Below are positions 7,468 through 14,703 of a stretch of 41,830 bases of DNA, in pieces (the first letter of the stretch is position 1; the number at the start of each line of letters is the position of its first letter). Both the position numbers and the translations under genes were made by a program. The notes beneath the pieces are model-generated. The model made no database searches and was not told the DNA's origin. It was given only the letters and a program-made list of their open reading frames with translations. Source of the DNA: Akkermansia muciniphila (GTDB taxonomy: Bacteria; Verrucomicrobiota; Verrucomicrobiia; Verrucomicrobiales; Verrucomicrobiaceae); assembly GCA_945882215.1 (NCBI GenBank), contig CAMCWM010000023.1:1-41830 (forward strand), in the 5' to 3' direction.

Positions 7468-10296
7468 ATGAGTACCACCAGCATCAATCTCGGCACCGCA
7501 GACCGTCTCACGGTTCTCTATTCGTATCCCAACTTCACGGGAGACACAAAATCGCTCGCAGACACCATCGTGCATTGGTTTGGGCAAACGCTCGTCCGCG
7601 ATGGCTGCGCGGGTGCCAGCGCCAGCGTGCGCATTGATGGCACGGGCAATTATTTCCTCGACCTCACCGGCCCGGACAACCTGGCCGCGAGTTTCGCAGG
7701 TTACGCCAAACGCCTGCCGCAGTTTCTCGCCAACGGCTGGGCCGCGTGGACCGATGTCGTGCCGATGCTGCAAAAGACCGGCAAGTGGGATCCATGCCCG
7801 GACAAATCAACGTCAACGGCTCCCTATCTCCCCTGGCGCTTCTTTCTCCCGCACGGCATGCCCATGCTGAATCAAAAAGCGCTGCTGTTCTTCCATTATC
7901 CGCCGATCCGCCTGCTCGAAACCAATCAGGACTACCTCGACGACCCCGTGCCCGTGCGCTGCGAGGAACTGCTCGCCGCCAACGGTGTCGCCTCGCTCCC
8001 CGGCAATCTCGCCAGCGGTGACATCATGCTCTTCAACACCGTCATGGACGCCACGCCCATCGGTGCCGAGGACGATCAAGGCTCCAAGCCCGCCTGCCAG
8101 AAGAATGCGAGTAATGGCTGCGACAAATGCACCTACGACCCAGATTACGGTCTCATCCCCATTCAGTACTTCCCGGATTACCAGAAGGCGCAGGTCTCTC
8201 TCCTGCTCAATCCTTCGCCCAAGTCCGGCTACACCGCGCCCATCGTCATCTACGGCGCTCATCCGCTGGCAACCTTCAACAAGCTCTACGGCACGAATTT
8301 GAAGGTGTACCAGACCACCGTCGTCACCGGCATCCTGCCCGGGCTGAAAACGCCTGTGCTTGCCTCCTCGCACCCGTATGTGTTCTATGGGCAGGCACAG
8401 GGCTTCGACAAAATCGGCTCCGGCAATTTGGTCAACGTGCCTGCCGCCACCGGGCAGATGATCAAAGATCTCGCCGTTTCCCGCTGGCTCAAGGCCATGT
8501 CCGACGATCCATCTCAACCCGTTGCCGACGTCTGGGCCGCCGCGCAGAAGTTCTGGAACGATCCTGCCCAGGCCGCCGCTGTGAGCAGCCTCGTGCAGCA
8601 TCAAGGCTCGCTGTGGTACAACAATCCGCCCACCCTGGACTTCATCTTCAAAGTCCCCCTGCAACCCGCCGCCACCGCGAAGCCAGCACCCGCCGCAAAA
8701 ACAACGCTCGCCGTGAAATCCGCCGCTGCGGGCAGCGGCCTTAAAGTCATCGGCGACTCCGGTGCCCCCGTGGACTGGTGGTTCGCCTACAAGGTCTCTG
8801 AGGAAAGCCAGCCACAAGGTTCCGTGACAGGAACTGAGTATCTCTATTACGATGCAGATGCCGCGAAAGTCAGCGCACCGCTCAAGCTCTCCCCGAACAA
8901 GATGGATCAACAGCAGGGCGCGCTTTTCAAGACGCTGTCCCAGATCTATTCCGCCACACCGGCGAACAATCCCAGCCTCGCCTGGTTCTTCTACAACGAC
9001 GAGAATCCAGACGACAAAAGCGGCTACAAGAATCCAGTCAACGGCCTGGCCTTCAAGCCTGGTGAAGTCATCAGTTCTCGCGGCCATACCAAAGGCGTGC
9101 TTGCCCTGGATCTCGACAGCGACACGGCCATCTGGCTCATTCACTCGGTTCCGAAGTTCGCGTGGCCGGAGCAGTTCACGTTCCCCAAAACCGGCGTCAA
9201 AGAGGCGCAGACACTGCTGTGCGTCACGCTCCCTGATGTGGCCACCGCCTTGAAAATCGCGACGCAAATGTTCAACTGCCAGCAGCCCAACGTGTATGCC
9301 GCCTCTCCCGTGCCACCAGCGCTCGCGCAGAACCCGGCCGCAAGTGCGCTGGTGAGCCTCATGAACAACAAAATCGCCGCAAAGCCTGCCTTTGTGTCGT
9401 CAGCCATCCCCTTCACCTCTCCCGGCAATCAGGATTTCCAGGTCATCGCCAAGAATAAGTCATGGGGACAGGATCAGAACCCCAAATGGGATTTCTACAA
9501 TGACCTGGTCGGCAAGATTCTGGACGAAAATCTCGATGTCGAAACCTGGGAACACTACGCCACTCCCCAGGCGGCCGACCATGACAGCGGCCACGAGGTC
9601 TTTGGCATGAACTCGGTCAACCTGTCCAACCTCAGCCCCGGCTACAATATCTCATGGTCTGATGCCTTTGATCACGCCAAGCTCGCAATCTCTGCTCCGA
9701 CAGAAACCGTCCACTGGGTCTGCGTTGGAGACATCAACTTCACCAAATCCATGGAAAACCGCGGTGGAGGCACGCTTGCCTTCATCTGTGACTCTTTGTG
9801 GCAGCCACTGAACAAAATTCTGTCCGCTGCACCCGAGCCTGGCATTCAATCCGCCAACGTGGCCCCCAAGAAGTCCGCCGTCAAACCGGCAGCGCTGGCA
9901 CCAAACATGGCCAGGAAATCAGCCCCACAGAGCGTCGCCTCGAAGCCGGTCGCATCCGCAAAGCCTCCGGCAAAGAAGACGATCAAAACAAAGGCTCCCT
10001 TGAGGAAGGCAGCGCCAAAGAAAGCCACGCCGAAGAAGCAGCCGGTCAAAAAAGCCGCGCCAAAGAAGAAAACGCCAGCCAAGGCAGCGTCGAAGAAAAA
10101 AGCTCCGTCCGCCAAGAAGACCGCAAAGTCCAAGGTCACACCGAAGAAGAAAACAGCTGTGAAGAAGACTCCAGCAAAGAAGACCGCACCCAAAAAGGCG
10201 GCACCGAAGAAAACGTCCAAGAAAGCAGCGCCTAAAAAACCTGCCGCCAGGGCCGTGAAAAAGAAAGCGGCCAAAAAAACCGGGAAGAAACGTTAG
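7468..10296 (+). CDS. DNase II-family nuclease fused to paralogue-family domain and histone-H1-like tail
   Basis: 942 residues in three parts. Residues 1-~395 are paralogue C of the local family (TLVRDG, FLPHGMPMLN at 126-135, FFHYPP at 141-146, D-Y-L, SRW...DP...W). A Pro/Ala/Lys linker (~398-422) leads to a DNase II domain (~425-785): GAPVDWWFAYK, then RGHTKGVLALD with His540 and Lys542, IWLIHSVPKF with His559, QTLLCVTLP, FDHAK with His736 and Lys738, WVCVGDIN, and RGGGTL. These match the HxK catalytic residues and order of animal DNase II (PF03265, phospholipase-D-like fold). Residues ~798-942 are almost only Lys, Ala, Pro, Thr and Ser in KKAAPKK-type repeats, as in histone H1 and bacterial H1-like proteins. 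No signal peptide is evident. Predicted role: metal-independent DNA cleavage, with the tail holding DNA. Confidence 0.88.
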   Translation: MSTTSINLGTADRLTVLYSYPNFTGDTKSLADTIVHWFGQTLVRDGCAGASASVRIDGTGNYFLDLTGPDNLAASFAGYAKRLPQFLANGWAAWTDVVPMLQKTGKWDPCPDKSTSTAPYLPWRFFLPHGMPMLNQKALLFFHYPPIRLLETNQDYLDDPVPVRCEELLAANGVASLPGNLASGDIMLFNTVMDATPIGAEDDQGSKPACQKNASNGCDKCTYDPDYGLIPIQYFPDYQKAQVSLLLNPSPKSGYTAPIVIYGAHPLATFNKLYGTNLKVYQTTVVTGILPGLKTPVLASSHPYVFYGQAQGFDKIGSGNLVNVPAATGQMIKDLAVSRWLKAMSDDPSQPVADVWAAAQKFWNDPAQAAAVSSLVQHQGSLWYNNPPTLDFIFKVPLQPAATAKPAPAAKTTLAVKSAAAGSGLKVIGDSGAPVDWWFAYKVSEESQPQGSVTGTEYLYYDADAAKVSAPLKLSPNKMDQQQGALFKTLSQIYSATPANNPSLAWFFYNDENPDDKSGYKNPVNGLAFKPGEVISSRGHTKGVLALDLDSDTAIWLIHSVPKFAWPEQFTFPKTGVKEAQTLLCVTLPDVATALKIATQMFNCQQPNVYAASPVPPALAQNPAASALVSLMNNKIAAKPAFVSSAIPFTSPGNQDFQVIAKNKSWGQDQNPKWDFYNDLVGKILDENLDVETWEHYATPQAADHDSGHEVFGMNSVNLSNLSPGYNISWSDAFDHAKLAISAPTETVHWVCVGDINFTKSMENRGGGTLAFICDSLWQPLNKILSAAPEPGIQSANVAPKKSAVKPAALAPNMARKSAPQSVASKPVASAKPPAKKTIKTKAPLRKAAPKKATPKKQPVKKAAPKKKTPAKAASKKKAPSAKKTAKSKVTPKKKTAVKKTPAKKTAPKKAAPKKTSKKAAPKKPAARAVKKKAAKKTGKKR

Positions 10297-10303
10297 CAGG
10301 GCC

Positions 10304-10612
10304 GTGGACGATCTCGCTGAACGCATGCGTGCCGATCTGGCGGAGATCGGGCGCACGTTCATGCCGTTTGGCAAATACGGCCCGCAGCACTTTCCGCCGA
10401 ATGGCGTGCCCATTTACGACATCCCGGCGGAATACCTCGGCTGGTTCGCCAACAAGGCGGGATTTCCGAAGGGCCGACTCGGCGAACTGCTGCGCATGGT
10501 GCATCAGATGAAGGCGGACGGCTCTGACACTGCCTTCGATGTCTTCCGCAAGCGCCATGGCCGCACGGATCTCAAGCCAGCGAAGCGGAAGTCGTGGAAA
10601 TTTGAAGAGTGA
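10304..10612 (+). CDS. DUF3820 family small protein
   Basis: 102 residues from a GTG start 7 bp after the nuclease gene; an ATG at 10325 is an alternative. The core MPFGKYGPQHFPPNGVPIYDIPAEYLGWFANK...FPKGRLGELL matches the pattern of DUF3820 (M-P-F-G-K-Y...L-P..Y..W....FP.G.LG..L), a family also labelled putative quorum-sensing-regulated virulence factor. No enzymatic function is established for the family that I can name. The C-terminus is basic (KPAKRKSWKFEE). It is the last plus-strand gene before a convergent minus-strand block. Confidence 0.8.
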   Translation: MDDLAERMRADLAEIGRTFMPFGKYGPQHFPPNGVPIYDIPAEYLGWFANKAGFPKGRLGELLRMVHQMKADGSDTAFDVFRKRHGRTDLKPAKRKSWKFEE

Positions 10613-10618
10613 CTTCGT

Positions 10619-11053
10619 TTACCCGCGGATCGGCGGCCCATACCACACGTAGCACATCAGATACACGATGATGCCGGTCGCGGAGACATAGAGCCAGATG
10701 GGCACGGTCCACTTTGCCATGCGCTTGTGTTTGTCGAAGCGCTGACGCAACGCGGGAACGACAGTCATGATGATCATCGGCAGGTTCAGCACCGCCAACG
10801 GGATGTGCGTGAACAGGATGGTGAAGTAGATCGGACGCGTGATGCCTGTGCCGGCAAACTTCACATGGCCGGCGTGGTAGTGGTAATACAGGTAGCAGCC
10901 AAGAAACGCGGTGGAGAACAGCAGCGCGATGACCATGCTGACGATGTGCGGCTTCTTCTGGCCGATCTTGATCATCGCGAGACCAAGAATGATGTGCAGC
11001 AACGCGGCGGCGTTGAAGAGCGTGTAGAGCTTCGGAAGTTCGAAAACGGTCAT
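10619..11053 (-). CDS. DUF420 integral membrane protein
   Basis: 144 residues with four hydrophobic segments (around residues 11-28, 36-57, 74-97 and 117-138) and the His-rich loop YYHYHAGHVKF plus FTHIPLAV, as in the DUF420 family (COG2322). DUF420 proteins occur next to cytochrome oxidase genes and have been linked to assembly of haem-copper oxidases in Bacillota. It is the distal gene of a minus-strand set ctaB-SCO-DUF420, 3 bp after the SCO gene, which supports a role in oxidase assembly. It ends only 6 bp from the convergent DUF3820 gene. Confidence 0.88.
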   Translation of the reverse strand: MTVFELPKLYTLFNAAALLHIILGLAMIKIGQKKPHIVSMVIALLFSTAFLGCYLYYHYHAGHVKFAGTGITRPIYFTILFTHIPLAVLNLPMIIMTVVPALRQRFDKHKRMAKWTVPIWLYVSATGIIVYLMCYVWYGPPIRG

Positions 11054-11056
11054 GGG

Positions 11057-11767
11057 TTATTTCGTGTCAGCAGGCTTGTAGGGGGTCTTTTTCTGCTCGT
11101 TGAGCAGGTAGCGCAGGTCTTTGCGCAGTTTTTCGTCCCAGAACTTCGCGAACTCGGGGTCGGGATTCAAAATGTCGGCCAGACCCCGCACATGACCGAG
11201 GTGGTCGATGACGGCGACGCGGAGGTCGTGGATGTATTTGTCATCGGGTGAGAGGCGGTCCTTCTCCGGCATGTCCTGCACGGGGCGGAACTGCGCCTGA
11301 CTGGTCATGAACTTGCGCACGGCCTCCTTTTCGCCGTTGAGGAACCACCAGTTGGCGTCATCCGCGATGCCGAGGGTGGTGGCGAATTTTTTCATCATCT
11401 CGGGCGTGTCATCGGCATCGAGCGTGAAGCTGAGGAAGTGCAGGTTGGGTTCGCTGCCAAACTCCTCGTGCAGCTTCTTCAATTTGCCGATCACGGCGGC
11501 ACAGCCACGCGGACAGCGGGTGAAGACCCACGAGATGACGAGCACCTTGCCCTTGAGCTCTTCGAGATGGACTATCTTCCCGCTGCGCTCGGTGAGTTCG
11601 AGGTCTTTTTCGAGACGACCGAGGATGGGCGGGCGGTTCACGTCATTGTCGATGCGTGAGCGATAGACGAGGTAGTTGTAAAAAACGACGATGCCGAGCA
11701 CGGCGATGATGATGGGCGCCCAGATCGAAAGGGGATGCAGCGGAGTTTTGGCGGGAGGTTCGTTCAT
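11057..11767 (-). CDS. SCO1/SenC family copper-delivery protein
   Basis: 236 residues. An N-terminal membrane anchor (~14-33, IWAPIIIAVLGIVVFYNYLV) is followed by a thioredoxin-like domain facing the periplasm. The copper ligands are present: Cys85 and Cys89 in TRCPRGC (CxxxC) and His180 in DDKYIHDLRV. Members insert copper into the CuA centre of cytochrome c oxidase subunit II or keep its cysteines reduced. It sits between ctaB and the DUF420 gene with 3-12 bp gaps, so one transcript is likely. The oxidase structural genes are not in this window. Confidence 0.93.
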   Translation of the reverse strand: MNEPPAKTPLHPLSIWAPIIIAVLGIVVFYNYLVYRSRIDNDVNRPPILGRLEKDLELTERSGKIVHLEELKGKVLVISWVFTRCPRGCAAVIGKLKKLHEEFGSEPNLHFLSFTLDADDTPEMMKKFATTLGIADDANWWFLNGEKEAVRKFMTSQAQFRPVQDMPEKDRLSPDDKYIHDLRVAVIDHLGHVRGLADILNPDPEFAKFWDEKLRKDLRYLLNEQKKTPYKPADTK

Positions 11768-11779
11768 GGCGGTGACGGG

Positions 11780-12682
11780 TTAAGCGCGTTTCCAGGCGAG
11801 GATGGATACGAGCAGGATGGCCGGGAGATACATCAGCGTGCAGAAGAAGAGTTTGCGCGCGGTGGGACGTTCAGGCTGGCGGTTGAAGCGCAGCGCGAGC
11901 ACACAGAGCCAGCCGCTGAGCAGCAGCGCGGGAGGCAGGAACCACCATGCATGAGCCACGCCGGCATAAACCGGGTAAAACATGAGCAGCACCGTGCTGA
12001 TCGAATAAGCGAGAGCGTGCTGCGAGGTGCGCGCACCTTCCTCATCATCGTTGGCGAGCATCACGAAGCCTCCTTTGCGGTACTCGTCGCGATACATCCA
12101 GTTGATGGCCAGGAAATGCGGGAGCTGCCAGAGAAAGAGCAGCAGGAACAAGTAGATCGCACCCGGTTCGAGCATCAGATCCCAGCGAAAATGCGTCGCG
12201 GCCCCGGCGGGCAGCGGGCCTGCGGCACCCGCCCAGCCGATGAGCGGCGGCAAAGCACCTGAAACAGCGCCGACGAGCGTGTTGGTGGCGCTTTGACGCT
12301 TCAGCGGTGTGTAGATGAACAAATACACCGCCAGCGTGAGCGCGGTGAGCGCGGCGGCCTCCATGTTCACGCGAATCGTCAGATGAATGAGCGCCCAGGC
12401 GCTCAGCAGCCAGCCGATCCCGAAGGCGGCGGAAGGACTCACGCGCCCGGAGGGCAGCGGCCGGTCAGCCGTGCGCTGCATGCGCGAGTCCGGCTCGATC
12501 TCCATGAGCTGGTTGAACACAGCGGCGCCGAAGGCGGCGAGCGTGCTGCCGATGATCGTGTGAAACAACAGCCAGCCGTCAAAGCCCTGCGGCGCACGCA
12601 GCCAGAATCCGACAAACGTCGTGACAATGACGAGCGCGCTGAGGCGGAACTTCGTCAGGGTCAGCAGGTCGCGGGCGGTCAT
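11780..12682 (-). CDS. ctaB: Protoheme IX farnesyltransferase (haem O synthase)
   Basis: 300 residues from the ATG at 12682; an in-frame ATG at 12766 would add 28 residues without membrane character, so the shorter form is preferred because MTARDLLTLTKFRLS is the usual family start. It is a UbiA-superfamily polytopic membrane enzyme. The first Asp-rich motif reads NQLMEIEPDSRMQRTADRPLPSGR in sequence order (Asn57, Asp65, Arg70-Thr71) and the second conserved site is YRDEYRKGGFVML. It adds a farnesyl group to haem B, giving haem O for haem-copper oxidases. First gene of the minus-strand oxidase assembly set. Confidence 0.95.
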   Translation of the reverse strand: MTARDLLTLTKFRLSALVIVTTFVGFWLRAPQGFDGWLLFHTIIGSTLAAFGAAVFNQLMEIEPDSRMQRTADRPLPSGRVSPSAAFGIGWLLSAWALIHLTIRVNMEAAALTALTLAVYLFIYTPLKRQSATNTLVGAVSGALPPLIGWAGAAGPLPAGAATHFRWDLMLEPGAIYLFLLLFLWQLPHFLAINWMYRDEYRKGGFVMLANDDEEGARTSQHALAYSISTVLLMFYPVYAGVAHAWWFLPPALLLSGWLCVLALRFNRQPERPTARKLFFCTLMYLPAILLVSILAWKRA

Positions 12683-12920
12683 TGGGAAGGGAGTGCTGGA
12701 GGGGTGGCTTGTTGCTTGATGGCGGCGTAATTCAAAAAATATTCTTCTGCTTACGCCATGAAACAATGCGCATCAACCATCACCACCGGGTCGTTTGTCC
12801 GTCAAATCCGCCGCTGGCTCTGTCTGGTGCTGTGAACCCTGCTTATCGCCGCCGCCTGTCCTGCCCGCGCCACTCATGTGCCGGATGAAAATGATGCGCC
12901 CGTTTGGGCTGGAGCAGAGG

Positions 12921-12936
12921 CTGAGCCTGTCGAAGG
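12921..12936 (+). repeat. Widespread interspersed motif CTGAGCCTGTCGAAGG
   Basis: This 16-base sequence is one half of a short motif scattered in many high-GC bacterial genomes, usually as an inverted pair. Here only a single half is seen. It lies in the gene-free stretch next to the kinase-like remnant, as expected of intergenic dispersed repeats. The assignment rests on memory of the motif, not on a search. Confidence 0.35.
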
Positions 12937-13057
12937 ATCGGACTGGATTGATGTCTGCACCAAGCTGGCTGGAGACGCATTTTGAGACAGCCTCCTGGCT
13001 TGCCGGCACAAACTCTGACGGATTGAGCGGTTAAGACGAGCCAGCACCCATCCCACC

Positions 13058-13320
13058 CTATGGGGCAGCAACGGCCTTTCTGACGCCGACGATTTGATCC
13101 AGCCGCCCGACGCGGGTGGTGACTATGAAAAGGCGGCCGCCCTCGGTGCAACCACCTTCCAGCCGGATCAGTCAGGCAGTCGAAAAGAGACTCCGTGGCG
13201 AGCATGCGGGCATCGGCGACTTTGAGGACGCGCTCCGCATCGGGCAGGAAGGCCACGCGGTGTTCCCTGCCACCCCGCATCGGATTCGCCTCCAGGGTGA
13301 CGAAACCTCCTTGAGGTTCG
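13058..13320 (-). pseudogene. Frameshifted remnant resembling a polyvalent-protein kinase-like domain
   Basis: One minus-strand frame reads GREHRVAFLPDAERVLKV...ATESLFDCLTD (about 13170-13270). The next frame continues directly with IRLEGGCTEGGRLFIVTT down to a TAG at 13058-13060. The order (G)xEHxVxFxxxxxRVxK, then Y/C-L-x-D, then DIRLEG...EGGRxxIVT, recalls the kinase-like domain of phage and mobile-element polyvalent proteins. The frame change and lost residues between the two halves indicate a broken gene. The family assignment is tentative. Confidence 0.35.
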
Positions 13321-13483
13321 TGATCCGGCGGAGATCGTGGGTGGCGCGATTTCCAGGAGAGCACTCGCTGTCGCTCGGCACTCCTGGGCTGCATGACGAA
13401 AGCCCGTTGGCCTTGCTTGGGTTTCTGATCCATGCGTAAACCTGCGTGTTTCCTTCGTTGTCTGCAAAGGGAATCGCGGGTGC

Positions 13484-14275
13484 ATGCGCATGGTTTCGCA
13501 AGTTGATGAGCTTGAGTTGTCATGTTTTGTCATGCAGGCATGTGCCGCCTACGCATTGATTCGCATGAACTGCGGACCTGGACAAAAACTTGCGGTAGAT
13601 CAAGTCTTGAACATCTGCGCTCTTGGCTCAAGTAGTCAGGGTATGCGCACGCTTCTGGGCCCCTATCAAAAAGACACGCCGGCGGCAACGAAGCTTGAGG
13701 CCATGGATAAGCCCTGGTTGAGTGCGGTCGAACTTGCGGAGGTAGCCATTCATCTGGCGCAGCTCAAGGGGAACAAGGAGCCAGATGTCGCCGGGGCTGT
13801 GGCGCTGCTCAAACACACTTGGCAGGCGCGCAACGCTCTCACACCCCTGGCATGTGCCAACATGCATTTGATCTGGGACTCAGGCATTCATACAGTTGAG
13901 GCCGTAAGTTCCATCGGCGTGCCAAACAAAGATTTTCCGGGCGCGTCGATGATCCGGCCTCCGCGTTCATATCCGGTCCCCCTCGACGAGGCGGTGCGGC
14001 ATGTCAGTGGTGAATACAGCCGTAAACGCCGGACTGAATTCCGGCTCAGGATGCTGAACTGGCAACGCAGCGCCATGGGGCTGGCACCTTTTTCGGCTGA
14101 GCAGGCCGCCGTCGGCACCGACGATGAGATTGAAGACGAGGCTGAGTTTTGGCATTTGGCGAAATGTCTCGCACCCTTCTGTCCGCGTTTTGCCAGGTTC
14201 TATAAGCCGTCTCAGGATGATGCCACAAAGTCAATAAAGGCAGCAAAGCGCAACAAAGTCAGGAAAAGATCTTGA
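13484..14275 (+). CDS. Hypothetical protein
   Basis: 263 residues from the ATG at 13484; ATGs at 13490 and 13532 are alternatives. I do not recognise a family. The N-terminal half is helical with an Ala/Leu-rich segment (FVMQACAAYALIRMNCGPG), and the C-terminus is strongly basic (SIKAAKRNKVRKRS), which might bind nucleic acid. There is no signal peptide or membrane segment. Its position between a broken mobile-type gene and a replication module suggests accessory cargo. The frame uses ordinary codons and has no competing plausible frame, so it is probably a real gene. Confidence 0.55.
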   Translation: MRMVSQVDELELSCFVMQACAAYALIRMNCGPGQKLAVDQVLNICALGSSSQGMRTLLGPYQKDTPAATKLEAMDKPWLSAVELAEVAIHLAQLKGNKEPDVAGAVALLKHTWQARNALTPLACANMHLIWDSGIHTVEAVSSIGVPNKDFPGASMIRPPRSYPVPLDEAVRHVSGEYSRKRRTEFRLRMLNWQRSAMGLAPFSAEQAAVGTDDEIEDEAEFWHLAKCLAPFCPRFARFYKPSQDDATKSIKAAKRNKVRKRS

Positions 14276-14317
14276 CCCGGGCTGGCGGCAAAACTGTCCG
14301 CCGTGGGGTCTTGATCT
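14267..14317. repeat. Imperfect palindrome / nested hairpin after the hypothetical gene
   Basis: The arms AGATCTTGACCC (14267-14278) and GGGTCTTGATCT (14306-14317) pair except for a central TT/TT mismatch. Inside, GGCGG (14284-14288) faces CCGCC (14298-14302). It overlaps the last bases of the hypothetical gene and is not followed by a T-run, so an ordinary intrinsic terminator is less likely than a protein site or structured RNA. AGATCTTG recurs at 14407-14414, just before the HTH gene. Confidence 0.5.
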
Positions 14318-14442
14318 GGCAACTTACGGACGCGCTCTGACAACGGCAGGTCTTATTTCTGCATGAGTCTGGCATAACCGCAGTGCCTTCTTGCAAATGT
14401 GCCGCCAGATCTTGCACGGGGCCGGTTTGGTATGTTGTGCGC

Positions 14443-14703
14443 ATGAACCAAAACTCATGCCAGAACAGACCACAGGAAGTGGTCAAGATGAGCGCACCCG
14501 AGTGGTTGCGCGTCAGTGAAGCGAAGCGCTTGTTTGGGATTTCCAAGCCCAAGCTGTATCAACTCATTCATGCCGGCACCATTCGCTCAGCGGCTTTGCG
14601 AAGCCCACAACAAGTTCGTGGCACGCGGCTGATATCGAGCGTGTCTTTGCGCACCTATATCGAAGCGCTGGCAGACGCTCAAGCCAAGGAGGGGCGGCCA
14701 TGA
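14443..14703 (+). CDS. Small HTH DNA-binding protein (excisionase/MerR-like)
   Basis: 86 residues from the ATG at 14443; the open frame extends to 14383 but its first 20 residues look non-coding. The segment EWLRVSEAKRLFGISKPKLYQLIHAGTIRSAAL is a typical excisionase-type winged HTH (HTH_17), followed by a conserved-looking basic R-G-T-R-L-I-S-x2-S-L wing. Such proteins control or assist recombination and replication of integrated elements. Its stop overlaps the next ATG (ATGA at 14700), so it is the first gene of a coupled three-gene operon with the primase-like and helicase-like genes. Confidence 0.75.
   Translation: MNQNSCQNRPQEVVKMSAPEWLRVSEAKRLFGISKPKLYQLIHAGTIRSAALRSPQQVRGTRLISSVSLRTYIEALADAQAKEGRP

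Larger units (their letters stand above)
12683..13483 (+). other. 800-bp gap without an intact gene
   Basis: The stretch holds the ctaB upstream region (A/T-rich around 12732-12752), a copy of the widespread CTGAGCCTGTCGAAGG motif near 12921, and a frameshifted remnant on the minus strand at about 13058-13320. The several long open frames on both strands have no recognisable product and look like consequences of high GC. Confidence 0.6.

Noticed and set aside
7813..9267. 484-codon minus-strand frame opposite the nuclease fusion
   Set aside because: The plus strand carries clear DNase II motifs; the antisense frame has no start context or recognisable family.
9846..10274. Minus-strand frame rich in Phe/Ala/Gly that looks like a membrane protein
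   Set aside because: It is the antisense reading of the Lys/Ala/Pro tail of the nuclease fusion (AAG codons become Leu/Phe), so the hydrophobic look is an artefact.
12843..13523. 226-codon minus-strand gene
   Set aside because: Only its middle has a recognisable pattern and that pattern continues in another frame; treated as a pseudogene remnant.
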